Positions 8,756-18,115 of a DNA stretch of 64,000 bases are shown here, piece by piece. The position numbers and the translations under genes are program-made. The DNA lies in assembly GCF_030408915.1 (NCBI RefSeq), contig NZ_CP047654.1, forward strand, positions 620,001 to 684,000. Direction: 5' to 3'. Under the pieces are notes generated by a model. It ran no database searches, had not been told where the DNA came from, and saw only the letters and a program-made list of their open reading frames with translations. How positions within the stretch are numbered: position 1 is the stretch's first letter; each line of letters begins with the position of its first letter. The stretch comes from Corynebacterium guangdongense (lineage in GTDB: Bacteria > Actinomycetota > Actinomycetes > Mycobacteriales > Mycobacteriaceae).

Positions 8756-9655
8756 ATGAGTATCACCATTGCGAGTGTCAACGTCAACGGCATCCGCGCC
8801 GCCACGAAGCAGCGCCATGAGGACAACCCGGGCATGCTGGCCTGGCTGCGGGAGACCCCCGCCGAAGTGGTGATGCTGCAGGAGGTCCGCGCCACCGTCG
8901 AGCAGTCGGTCGAGTCGCTCCAGCCCGCCCTCGACGCCGGCTGGCACTACGTCGGCGCCCCGGCGGCCGCCAAGGGCCGCGCCGGCGTCGGCATCCTCTC
9001 CCGGGAGCCGCTCGAGGACGTCGCCGTCGGTTTCGGCTCCTTCGCCGACTCCGGCCGCTGGCTCGAGGGCACCTACCGGGGCATCCGGCTGGCTTCGCTC
9101 TACCTGCCCTCCGGCTCCGTCGACTCGGAGAAGCTCGACGAGAAGTACCACTTCCTCGACGAGTTCAGCGACGTCCTGGACGAGCTGGCCGACGCCCACG
9201 AGCACGCCCTCATCTGCGGCGACTGGAACATCTGCCACCGCGAGCAGGACCTGAAGAACTCCAGGACCAACCGCAAGAAGTCCGGCCACCTCCCGGACGA
9301 GCGGGCCTGGATGGACTCCGTCTTCGGGTCCTTCCCGGACGAGCACGCCCAGGAGAAGGCGGGTCTCGGCGAGTTCTTCGGGGTCGTCGACTACGAGCCG
9401 CGCCCGATCCGCACCGCCGCCCCGGACCCGAAGTGGTTCGACGTCGCCCGCCGCCTCCGCCCGGAGGACGCCCCGTACACGTGGTGGACCTACCGCGGCC
9501 AGGCCTTCAACAACGACGCGGGCTGGCGCATCGACTATCACGCCGCCACCGAGGCCCTGCTGCAGAGGGCGACCCGCACCTGGGTCGACCGTGCCGAGTC
9601 CGTCGAGACCCGCTGGTCCGACCATTCCCCGGTGCTCGTCGAGTACGACGTCTAG
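8756..9655 (+). CDS. xthA: Exodeoxyribonuclease III / AP endonuclease
   Basis: 299 residues of the endonuclease/exonuclease/phosphatase fold. Motifs in order: ASVNVNGIRAA at the N-terminus, MLQEVRA (metal-binding Glu), CGDWNICHREQDLKN (catalytic Asp and Asn) and WSDHSPVLVEYDV at the C-terminus (Asp-His pair). It repairs abasic sites and 3' blocked ends in DNA. The ribosome site AGGAA precedes ATG 8756. The gene is tightly packed with the DUF4126 gene upstream and the TRIC-like channel gene downstream (9 bp gap). Confidence 0.94.
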   Translation: MSITIASVNVNGIRAATKQRHEDNPGMLAWLRETPAEVVMLQEVRATVEQSVESLQPALDAGWHYVGAPAAAKGRAGVGILSREPLEDVAVGFGSFADSGRWLEGTYRGIRLASLYLPSGSVDSEKLDEKYHFLDEFSDVLDELADAHEHALICGDWNICHREQDLKNSRTNRKKSGHLPDERAWMDSVFGSFPDEHAQEKAGLGEFFGVVDYEPRPIRTAAPDPKWFDVARRLRPEDAPYTWWTYRGQAFNNDAGWRIDYHAATEALLQRATRTWVDRAESVETRWSDHSPVLVEYDV

Positions 9656-9664
9656 GCCACGGGA

Positions 9665-10474
9665 ATGGACACTGCCGCACTGCTGACGACCCTGTGGGTC
9701 ATCGGCATCTCCGCCGAGTCGGTGACCGCCGCACTGTCGGCCGGACGCCTCAAGTTCGACTGGTTCGGAGTTTCCTCCCTCGCCGCCCTCACCGCCCTGG
9801 GCGGCGGCACCATCCGTGACATCATCCTCGACAATTACCCGCTGACCTGGGTCGAGCAGCCGATATACCTGCTGCTGTGCATCGTCGTCGCCCTGGTGAC
9901 CACGCAGCTGTCATTCCTGCTGCGCTACTTCAACCGGCTGTTTCTCGTCGGCGACGCCATCGGCCTGGCGGCCTTCGCCGTACTCGGCACCCAGGTCGCC
10001 CTGTCCCTGGGCCACGGCTTCATCATCGCGGCGGTGGCGGCGGTGCTCACCGGCGTCTCCGGCGGCATCATGCGCGACATCCTTTCCGACCGCATCCCCC
10101 TGGTGTTCACCCAGGACCTCTACGCCTCCATCGCGGTGCTGACCACGGCCGTCTACATGGCCGGTCTGTGGCTGGGCATTCCCGAGGACTGGGTCATCAT
10201 CATCTCCGTGCTGGTCGCCTTCATCACCCGCGTCACGACGATGGACTCCAAGAAGGGCCTGCCCGTCTTCGAGTTCAAGGACGACGCCCCCATGGACCCG
10301 CGCCTCAGGTTCTCCGCCCGCTTCGTCCGCCGCTCGGTCAGCGCCGCGCGCCGACGTGCCGCGCGCCTGCGGCAGGAGGCCACCCGGTACTCGTTGCTCA
10401 ACCGGACCAAACGAAAGATGGACCCCGAACCGGAGCAGCAGTGGCCCCCGAAGGCTCCCGATCCCGATCGCTAA
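9665..10474 (+). CDS. TRIC-family (UPF0126) cation channel protein
   Basis: 269 residues. Two repeats of three helices each carry the glycine-rich hallmark: ALGGGTIRDIILDNYPL and TGVSGGIMRDILSDRIPL. Known prokaryotic members are trimeric cation channels. The C-terminal ~70 residues form a basic, cytoplasmic tail rich in Arg that is longer than in most members. Start ATG 9665 is 9 bp after xthA. Confidence 0.88.
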   Translation: MDTAALLTTLWVIGISAESVTAALSAGRLKFDWFGVSSLAALTALGGGTIRDIILDNYPLTWVEQPIYLLLCIVVALVTTQLSFLLRYFNRLFLVGDAIGLAAFAVLGTQVALSLGHGFIIAAVAAVLTGVSGGIMRDILSDRIPLVFTQDLYASIAVLTTAVYMAGLWLGIPEDWVIIISVLVAFITRVTTMDSKKGLPVFEFKDDAPMDPRLRFSARFVRRSVSAARRRAARLRQEATRYSLLNRTKRKMDPEPEQQWPPKAPDPDR

Positions 10475-10524
10475 CTGTTAACCTTTCTGCTTGAACAGTG
10501 AGTTGAACTAGGAAAAGGAACCTC

Positions 10525-10713
10525 ATGCGCGCCCTCATCTACCTCATCCTCGGTGCCATCCTCCTCGCGGTGGGCATCTGGTGGATCCTCTCCGCCGGCT
10601 TCTCCGTCATGGCCATCGTCGCCATGCTGCTGACCGCCACGGGCGGCGCCGTCTTCGTCGCGGGCATCGCCGTCGCCCTCGACATGTTCGCTCCCACGAG
10701 CAAGAAGATCTAG
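10525..10713 (+). CDS. Small two-helix membrane protein, unknown function
   Basis: 62 residues with two hydrophobic helices (LIYLILGAILLAVGIWWI and AIVAMLLTATGGAVFVAGIA). A good ribosome site (AGGAAAAGGAA) sits upstream of ATG 10525, and a strong terminator follows the stop. I do not recognise the family. Its position between the TRIC-channel gene and trpS, with its own signals, supports it as a real gene. Confidence 0.7.
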   Translation: MRALIYLILGAILLAVGIWWILSAGFSVMAIVAMLLTATGGAVFVAGIAVALDMFAPTSKKI

Positions 10714-10727
10714 AACCAGCTTCCGCT

Positions 10728-10764
10728 GACGCGAGGGGCACCCGACACGGGTGCCCCTCGCGTC
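10728..10764 (+). terminator. Rho-independent terminator after the xthA-TRIC-small membrane protein cluster
   Basis: A perfect 16-bp stem (GACGCGAGGGGCACCC / GGGTGCCCCTCGCGTC) with a 5-nt loop, followed by GTGTTTTCC. It separates the cluster from trpS. Confidence 0.9.
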
Positions 10765-10840
10765 GTGTTTTCCGGGGAACCCCGCCCGTGCGCTGGGGCG
10801 TGACCGGAGGCTCGTCTCCGCCGACCGCCGTCTAGACTGA

Positions 10841-11863
<1,023 letters not shown>

Positions 11864-11976
11864 GGGCGTCGTTTAGCGGGTAACGATCCGGTGTCGTCCA
11901 CCGGACGGTCCTGCGCAATCTTCAGCTTTTGTTTATGTTGGAGTCAGTTGCGAGGACCGTTCGAGGGAGGACCGAC

Positions 11977-13062
11977 ATGACAACCCGCACACAACCGAAC
12001 GAAAAGTACACGGACCAGTACGGAATCGAACGCGCCCACGCGGACGAGCCGGGGGTCGTCGACAAGGTCCGCGACAAGCAGCCGTGGCTGGACCACCTCA
12101 TGCGGATGCAGGAGCGTTTCGGCTCCCAGGGCGGCAACCAGTACTCGGCGGGGATCACCTATTTTTCGGTGATGTCCATCTTCCCGCTCGCGATGCTGAC
12201 CTTCGCGGTGCTGGCGATGGTGGTCGCCAACCGCCCCGAGCTGCTCCAGCAGATTCAGGACCAGATCTCGAGCGGTCTGCCGGGTGACGTCGGAGACCTA
12301 GTCAACCAGGTCATCGAGATGGCCATCGCCCAGCGCGGCGCCGTCTTCGGTATCGGCGCGCTGACCGCCCTGTGGTCGGGGCTCGGCTGGATGAACAACC
12401 TCCGCGCCGGCATCGGCGCGATGTGGGGCCTGGACCCGACCGAGGGCGGCAACTTCATAATGAAGAAGGTCTACGACCTCATCGCCCTGATCGGGCTGCT
12501 CGTGGCGCTGATCATCGCCTTCGGCGTGACCGCCATCGGCTCCTCGGGCATCACCCAGTCCGTCCTGGAACGGCTCGGCGTGGCCGGGTTTCCCGGCATG
12601 GACTTCCTCATCTTCCTGGCCGGCCTGGTCATCGGCCTGCTGGCCAACTTCCTGGTCATGTACTGGATGATGGCCGCCCTGCCGCGCACCAAGGTCCCGC
12701 GCTCCGCGGCGTTCAAGGGAGCCCTCCTCGGCGCGGTCGCCTTCGAGGTGATCAAGCAGCTGTCGACCGTGATCTTCTCCTCCGCCGTGAGCAACCCGGC
12801 CGGCGCCATCTTCGGCCCGATCATCGGCCTGATGATCGTCATGTACCTGGTCTGGCGCGTGGTGATGTACGTGGCCGCCTGGACCGCGACCACCGAGGAG
12901 GCACTGATGCAGACCCGGACGAAGACGCCGGACCCGGCCGTCATCCACGTGCGCAATGAGGTCCACCGCGGCCCGGACTCCGGCGCCGTGCTGGGCGCCG
13001 GCGCCGCCCTGGGCGCGGCCGGTGCGGGTCTGCTGGCGCTGCTGACGCGGCGCCGCCGCTAG
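11977..13062 (+). CDS. YihY/RbnA family inner membrane protein
   Basis: 361 residues. A cytoplasmic N-terminus of about 50 residues is followed by six membrane helices beginning at YSAGITYFSVMSIFPLAML, the diagnostic YihY/virulence-factor BrkB motif. PRTKVPRSAAFKGALLGA and the NPAGAIFGPIIGLM loop are also conserved. The old name ribonuclease BN is a misassignment; molecular function is unknown. Start ATG 11977 follows GGGAGGA. The stop shares the palindrome CTAG with the stop of the convergent carboxypeptidase gene. Confidence 0.88.
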   Translation: MTTRTQPNEKYTDQYGIERAHADEPGVVDKVRDKQPWLDHLMRMQERFGSQGGNQYSAGITYFSVMSIFPLAMLTFAVLAMVVANRPELLQQIQDQISSGLPGDVGDLVNQVIEMAIAQRGAVFGIGALTALWSGLGWMNNLRAGIGAMWGLDPTEGGNFIMKKVYDLIALIGLLVALIIAFGVTAIGSSGITQSVLERLGVAGFPGMDFLIFLAGLVIGLLANFLVMYWMMAALPRTKVPRSAAFKGALLGAVAFEVIKQLSTVIFSSAVSNPAGAIFGPIIGLMIVMYLVWRVVMYVAAWTATTEEALMQTRTKTPDPAVIHVRNEVHRGPDSGAVLGAGAALGAAGAGLLALLTRRRR

Positions 13063-14345
13063 CGCCGGTGCCGCCCGGCGCGGTCGCGGCGCCGGGCCAT
13101 CGAGGCGACCACGGACATCAGCGCGACCAGCGCCACGATCGCAGGAAGCAGGATGCTGAGCATCTGCGCATCCTGCGATCGTTCCGTTTCCGGGTCCGCC
13201 GGGGTCGTCGACGGGGTCTGGCCCGGCGTGAGCGTCGCGGTGGTGGGGGCCGCCACCGGCGTCAGGGCGCCGATCGGCTCGCGGGCGTCGGCGTCGTAGG
13301 CGGCGTGCAGCAGGCGCTGCGCCTGCTCCCACGCGCGCCCGCCCTCGAGGGTGGTGTCGAGCAGGATGACCATCAGTCGCTCCCCGCCCCGGTCCATCGC
13401 CCCGACGAAGGTGTGGTTGGCGTCGTCGGTGTAACCGGTCTTGCCGCCGATGCCGTCCGGGTCATTCATGAACAGGCCGTTGTCGTTGCCGAGTTCGTAG
13501 CCCGGGACGTCCCCGTACCCGGGAAAGGGAACCGTCTCAGTGTTCATGATGCGCGCCAGGGCGGGGTCCCGGTAGGCGGCGCGGTAGATCAGGCCGAGGT
13601 CATGGGCGGAGGAGGACATCCCCGGCGCGTCCAGTCCGGAGTAGGTGGCCGCGTAGGTGTCCGTGGTGCCGAGGTCCGCGGCCAGCTCGTTGATTTTGCG
13701 CAGCGTCGCCTCGTCGCCGCCGAGCTCCTGGGCCAGGGCGTGCGCGGCGTCATTGCCGCTGCCCATGAGCAGGCCCTGGAGCAGCTGCTCGACCGTGTAT
13801 TCCCCGCCCTCACCGATCCCGACCGACGAGCCCTGCTGGGCGGCGCTCCCGTGGGAGGCCACGATGACCCGGTCCAGGGGCAGCTCCCTGGACGCCACCA
13901 GCGCCAGCAGCGCCTTGATGATCGACGCCGGCCGGTAGCGCCCGTGCGGATCCTTCTGCGCGATGATCTCGCCGGTGTCGATGTCGGCCACCAGGAAGGA
14001 GGCGGCCATGATCTTCTCCGGCATCACGAAGCCACGTACCGTGGCGACGCCGCAGTTGCCCTCCACCACCACGGGCGGGGGAGTGGGCCCGACCTGCCCG
14101 GGCGCCAGCATTTCCGAGGTCGTCGTCGGCTCCGGCGGGGTTAACGCGTTGGGGCAGGAGTCCGTGTCGGGCCACTCGCTTCGCCGCGCGGGCTCGGACT
14201 TCGGGGTTTCGGCGTCCTGGGCGAACGCCGAGGCGGTCTCCGGTGCGGGCGTCAGCTCGGGCGGGACGGGGGCGGGGGCCGCCAGGGTGAGGGCTGAGCC
14301 CAGGAGAAGCTGTGCGGCGATCGTAGTCATGGCGGGATTCATCAT
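13059..14345 (-). CDS. D-alanyl-D-alanine carboxypeptidase (S11 family, DacA type)
   Basis: 428 residues. It has an N-terminal signal segment, then a Pro/Glu-rich spacer to about residue 95, then the penicillin-binding domain with SIIK (Ser141-Lys144), SGN (196-198) and GGKTGYT. A C-terminal membrane anchor (MLSILLPAIVALVALMSVV) with a basic tail follows. It trims pentapeptide stems of peptidoglycan outside the membrane. Two start candidates exist, ATG 14345 and ATG 14330 (MTTIAAQ...); neither has a good ribosome site. The start is only 15-24 bp from the divergent deaminase-like gene, so the transcript may be leaderless. Confidence 0.9.
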   Translation of the reverse strand: MMNPAMTTIAAQLLLGSALTLAAPAPVPPELTPAPETASAFAQDAETPKSEPARRSEWPDTDSCPNALTPPEPTTTSEMLAPGQVGPTPPPVVVEGNCGVATVRGFVMPEKIMAASFLVADIDTGEIIAQKDPHGRYRPASIIKALLALVASRELPLDRVIVASHGSAAQQGSSVGIGEGGEYTVEQLLQGLLMGSGNDAAHALAQELGGDEATLRKINELAADLGTTDTYAATYSGLDAPGMSSSAHDLGLIYRAAYRDPALARIMNTETVPFPGYGDVPGYELGNDNGLFMNDPDGIGGKTGYTDDANHTFVGAMDRGGERLMVILLDTTLEGGRAWEQAQRLLHAAYDADAREPIGALTPVAAPTTATLTPGQTPSTTPADPETERSQDAQMLSILLPAIVALVALMSVVASMARRRDRAGRHRR

Positions 14346-14369
14346 AAGGTCGGGCCTACGATGGTGGGC

Positions 14370-15305
14370 ATGAACGACTCACCGCAGATCAGCCCCGAGC
14401 ACAAGCACGTCACCCGCCAGACCCTGGCCCAGCTGCCCAAGGTCATCCTCCACGAGCACCTCGGCGCGGCCGGCACCGCCGCCGACGTCGAGGCCCTGGT
14501 GCGCACCAACGTCGAGGAGCTCGCCGCGGACGGCGTGGTCTACGCGGAGCTGCGCTTCCACCCCGAGCTCGCCGAGATGGATTTCGGCGAGGCCGTCGAC
14601 GCCGCGGTGCGCGCCTGTGGCGCGGTCTCCGGAATCGACGCCCGCCTGATCATCACCGCCATGCGCCAGCTGGACAACGTCGACGAGCTCGCCCGCCTCA
14701 CCGTCGAGAAGAGGGAGGCCACCGACCGCATCGTCGGCTTCGACCTGGCCGGCGACGACACCCGCCTCGACGCCCACGTCGACGCCCTGCGCCACCTGCG
14801 CGAAAACTACGTGCCGGTGACACTGCACTGCTCCGGAGACCTGGCCCAGATCACCGAGGCCGTCAACCTCGGTGCGCAGCGCATCGGCCACGGCCTCAGC
14901 ATCATCGACGACTTCGAGGTCTCCCTCGACGGCATCCGGACGGGACCGGTGTCCACGTGGGTTCGCGACCGCGGCCTCGCCCTCGAGCTCAGCCCCGCGC
15001 TGGAGGAGAAGATGGGCCTGATCGAGGACTACGCCGACCACCCGCTGACGCTGCTGCAGCAGATGGGTTTCGCCGTCGTCGTCAGCCCCGGCCAGACCGA
15101 GGTCACCTCCACCACCGATGAGTTCCTCCGCCTGGTGGAGACCTTCGACTACGGACTCGACGAGCTCTTCGACCTCACTCGCGCCGCGATCGAGCATTCC
15201 TTCGCCCCGGTCGAGCGCCGCCAGGAGCTGCTCCAGCAGGTCCTCGGCCACTACGAGTCACTGGCCGACGAGCAGGATCTCGACGCCGCGGCCCACGAGC
15301 ACTAG
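14370..15305 (+). CDS. Adenosine deaminase-like protein, probably catalytically defective
   Basis: 311 residues, shorter than the usual ~340-370. The start KHVTRQTLAQLPKVILHEHL keeps the HxH zinc motif, and QRIGHGLSIIDD keeps the IGHG motif. Relative to typical actinobacterial enzymes about 60 residues are missing just after HEHL (the sequence jumps to AADVEALVRTNVEELAADGVVYAE). The HAGE motif is replaced by HCSG (catalytic Glu lost), and the late TD(D/N) zinc/catalytic Asp site is replaced by VVSPGQTEVTS. ATG 14370 and ATG 14361 are both possible starts. Family assignment is good; deaminase activity is doubtful. Confidence 0.75.
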   Translation: MNDSPQISPEHKHVTRQTLAQLPKVILHEHLGAAGTAADVEALVRTNVEELAADGVVYAELRFHPELAEMDFGEAVDAAVRACGAVSGIDARLIITAMRQLDNVDELARLTVEKREATDRIVGFDLAGDDTRLDAHVDALRHLRENYVPVTLHCSGDLAQITEAVNLGAQRIGHGLSIIDDFEVSLDGIRTGPVSTWVRDRGLALELSPALEEKMGLIEDYADHPLTLLQQMGFAVVVSPGQTEVTSTTDEFLRLVETFDYGLDELFDLTRAAIEHSFAPVERRQELLQQVLGHYESLADEQDLDAAAHEH

Positions 15306-16048
15306 ACCGTGCTGCGCGGCATGGTGGCCGCGGCGACGGCCAGCGTCGCCAGCGTGACGCCGGCCAGCAGGGCGAGGTGGAGCCAGGAGTCCGCCGACAG
15401 GTCAGGGGAGGTCTGCACCTCGCGGACGACGTCGACCGCCCACGTCATCGGCAGCACCTCGGAGACCCAGCGCAGCACGGCGGGCATGTGCTCCTTCGGG
15501 GCGAGCAGCCCGCAGAGGAAGATCTGCGGGCCGATGAACAGCGGCATGAACTGGACCGCCTGGAATTCCGTGCGCGCGAAGGCGCTGGCGAAAAGGCCGA
15601 AGGCGACGCCGAAGATGGCGTCGAGAAGCGCGACGAGCAGCAGCGACCAGACCGACCCGGTGATACCCACCCCCATCGGGCCGAGGATGAGGAAGGCGAG
15701 CACCCCGGCCTGGATCATCGCGAGGAGGCCGAAGACCAGCGCGTAGGAGGCGATGAAGTTCCACCGCGAGATCGGCGTCGTCATGAGACGCTCGAGCGTG
15801 CCGGAGGTGCGTTCGCGCAGCATGACCACCGAGGTCACCACAAACATGAGCATCATCGGCAGGACCGCGAGCATGATCGGCCCGATCCGGTCGAAGGTCG
15901 CCTGCCCGCCCGGCGGGACCGGGGCGTCGACGTAGACGAAGTAGAGCAGCGTCAGCAGGATGGAGGGCACGACGACGACCAGCCCGACGGTGCGGGGATC
16001 GCTGCGCAGCTGCTGGGCGACGCGCCGGGTGGTGGCGAAGGCCCTCAT
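15302..16048 (-). CDS. ABC-2 type transporter permease
   Basis: 248 residues with about six membrane helices. VVMLRERTSGTLERLMTTPISR is the classic ABC-2 permease motif between helices 2 and 3, and FMPLFIGPQIFLCGLLAP matches the later signature. ATG 16048 overlaps the TGA of the ATPase gene (ATGA). It forms an exporter with the adjacent ATPase; drug, lipid or polysaccharide substrates are all possible. The 3' end shares CTAG with the deaminase-like gene. Confidence 0.88.
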   Translation of the reverse strand: MRAFATTRRVAQQLRSDPRTVGLVVVVPSILLTLLYFVYVDAPVPPGGQATFDRIGPIMLAVLPMMLMFVVTSVVMLRERTSGTLERLMTTPISRWNFIASYALVFGLLAMIQAGVLAFLILGPMGVGITGSVWSLLLVALLDAIFGVAFGLFASAFARTEFQAVQFMPLFIGPQIFLCGLLAPKEHMPAVLRWVSEVLPMTWAVDVVREVQTSPDLSADSWLHLALLAGVTLATLAVAAATMPRSTV

Positions 16049-16767
16049 GCCGGGCTCCCTCCCTCGATGAGCGCGAGGAAAGCGTCCTCGGCGGTGGTCG
16101 TGCCCGTCGACCGCTCGATCTCGGCGATGGGGGCGTGGGCGAGCAGCCGGCCGTCGCGCAGCAGCATGACCGCGTCGCAGCGGGCGGCCTCGTCCATGAC
16201 GTGACTGGAGATCAGCAGCGTGGCGCCGCCCGCGGCGATGGCGTGGAAGGTCTCCCACAGGGCGCGCCGGGTCACCGGGTCCAGGCCCACGGTCGGCTCA
16301 TCGAGGATGAGGAACTCCGGCGCGCCGACGAGTGCGCACGCCAGCGAGACGCGGCTGGCCTGCCCGCCGGAGAGCGAGTCCACCCGTCGCTGCGCGTACT
16401 CCGCCATCTCCACCCGCGCCAGCGCCTGTCGCGCGTCCGCCGCGGATGCCCCGGCGAGAGCGGCGAAGTACTCGACGTTGGCGCGCACCGAGATGTCACG
16501 GTAGATCGAGAGGGACTGGCTGGTGTAGGCCACCCGCCGGCGCAGCTCCGGGTGCCCGGCGGGCCGCCCCAGCAGTTCGATGGAGCCCGAGGAGAACTTC
16601 TGGACACCGATGATGGCGCGCAGGACGGTGGTCTTGCCCGAGCCGGAGGGACCGAGCAGGCCGGTGATGGATCCGGCGGGGAGGGAGAAGGAGAGGTCGG
16701 GGATGATGTGGTTGCCCTGGCGGATGACGTTGAGCCCTTCGACACGCAGCGCGGCGTCTGTCTTCAT
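16045..16767 (-). CDS. ABC transporter ATP-binding protein (ABC-2 exporter)
   Basis: 240 residues with Walker A GPSGSGKTTVLRAIIG, Q-loop AYTSQSLSIYRDISV, signature DSLSGGQASRVSLACAL, Walker B FLILDEPTVGLDPVTR and H-loop LLISSHVMDEAARCD. All motifs are intact. It belongs to the CcmA/DrrA-like multidrug exporter group and powers the permease translated directly downstream with a 4-bp overlap. Confidence 0.92.
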   Translation of the reverse strand: MKTDAALRVEGLNVIRQGNHIIPDLSFSLPAGSITGLLGPSGSGKTTVLRAIIGVQKFSSGSIELLGRPAGHPELRRRVAYTSQSLSIYRDISVRANVEYFAALAGASAADARQALARVEMAEYAQRRVDSLSGGQASRVSLACALVGAPEFLILDEPTVGLDPVTRRALWETFHAIAAGGATLLISSHVMDEAARCDAVMLLRDGRLLAHAPIAEIERSTGTTTAEDAFLALIEGGSPA

Positions 16768-16795
16768 GGGGAAAGTCTAGGCCCGGGCGGGCGCG

Positions 16796-16851
16796 AAAAA
16801 GCGGCGGGACGGAAATAATTCTCCGCCCCACCGCGTCCGGGATGCGCCGCC
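16796..16851 (-). terminator. Probable Rho-independent terminator after the hypothetical gene at 16851-18083
   Basis: On the minus strand a GGCGGCGC...GCCGC outer stem with an inner GGACG/CGTCC pairing is followed by TTTTTCGCG. The loop is long and partly unpaired, so efficiency is uncertain. Confidence 0.55.
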
Positions 16852-18083
16852 TAAAACTTGGAGAAGCGCTTGACGAGCATTTCCTCCAGCTCCCGCCAGC
16901 TCTCGGCCTTGTCGGTGTACGGCCGCGACGGCACGTAGCCGGCGGACTCGGAGGAGCCGAGCATGTAACTGAGGTAGTCCTGAAAACGCGGGTTGGCCAG
17001 CAGGTACTCGTTGAGAGAGTCGTCACCGGCCCAGTCGGCGGCGTCGGCCATGAGCTCGTAGGCGCGGCTCATCTGATGGGTATCGACCGCCTCCGGGCCC
17101 TTCTCGATGTCCTCGGCCAGGCCGGTCAGGGAGTAGGAGTTGTCACGGTGGACGCCGACGATCAGCTCGCCGGAGTTGGCGGCGGTGACCAGGTCCTCCC
17201 AGGTGGAGACACGCGCCAGGTCGTGCTCGTCGTTGTCGAGCAGCCAGCGCAGCAGCTGCTTGGTGGTCGGGAAAGTGAAGATCTCGCCGTAGCGGCCCAG
17301 GAACACCGGGTCCTTGCCCAGGTAGGTGCGCAGCGTGTAGACGCTCTTGCCCTGCACGGAAATCCGGACCGGGTCGATGCCGGCCGCGGCCCAGGGCGAG
17401 GTGTCGTAGGGGTCGGCGGCTTCGACCTCGGCCTGCCGGGCCTTCTCCGCCTCCCGCCGGGCCTCGGCTGCCACGGCGGTGGAGGTCGCGATCCGCACGG
17501 AGGCGTCCTCGACGGTGGCCTTGTCCTGCGACTCGACGAGTCGGACGTGGGCGCCGAGGTCCTCGACGACCGTCCTCCAGTTGTTCAGCACCGAGCGGCC
17601 GATGGCGGACCACTCCTCCAGGCCCTGGTCGCCGGCGAAGGCGTCGGCGCCGCGGTCGACGTTGCGCAGCACCGAGTGCGACGCGAAGAAGATGACCGCG
17701 TCCTCGGCGCCGCCGACGCGGGCCAGCGACTCGGCGACGTCGAGGACGCCGGCCAGCTTCTTGACGTTCTCGTAGGAGGGGCGCTCCGCCAACAGCGCCG
17801 GCGCGCCGATGATGTCGTACTCGTCGTCCTTGCCGGGCACGACGCGGTCGGCCACCCCGGCGTCGAAGCGCTTCCACTCCGGATGGTTGAGGAGGTCGTG
17901 CGGGCGACCGGATTCGAGGTAGGTCAGCACCTCTGCCGGGGAGTGGAAGACCAGCACGTCCTCGTCGTCGCCGAGGAACGCCTGCCACTCGGCGCCGTGC
18001 TCAATCCAGGTCGGGGCCCACAGGGTGTAGAAGTCGCCCTCGGCCAGCGACAGTTTGACGGGAACGATCGCGCGCTTAGTCAT
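16851..18083 (-). CDS. Conserved corynebacterial hypothetical protein
   Basis: 410 residues, soluble and acidic. It begins MTKRAIVPVKLSLAEGDFYTLW and has a central helical, Ala/Glu/Arg-rich stretch (AAEARREAEKARQAEVEAAD, about residues 205-230) that could be a coiled coil between two globular halves. No membrane segment, signal peptide or catalytic motif was recognised. ATG 18083 is chosen because upstream in-frame sequence overlaps the promoter region and is not protein-like. It is a single gene with its own terminator, between the ABC exporter and the NlpC/P60 gene. Function unknown. Confidence 0.75.
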   Translation of the reverse strand: MTKRAIVPVKLSLAEGDFYTLWAPTWIEHGAEWQAFLGDDEDVLVFHSPAEVLTYLESGRPHDLLNHPEWKRFDAGVADRVVPGKDDEYDIIGAPALLAERPSYENVKKLAGVLDVAESLARVGGAEDAVIFFASHSVLRNVDRGADAFAGDQGLEEWSAIGRSVLNNWRTVVEDLGAHVRLVESQDKATVEDASVRIATSTAVAAEARREAEKARQAEVEAADPYDTSPWAAAGIDPVRISVQGKSVYTLRTYLGKDPVFLGRYGEIFTFPTTKQLLRWLLDNDEHDLARVSTWEDLVTAANSGELIVGVHRDNSYSLTGLAEDIEKGPEAVDTHQMSRAYELMADAADWAGDDSLNEYLLANPRFQDYLSYMLGSSESAGYVPSRPYTDKAESWRELEEMLVKRFSKF

Positions 18084-18115
18084 GGTGGGAAAGTCTAGCC
18101 GAGGTGGCCGTTCCC

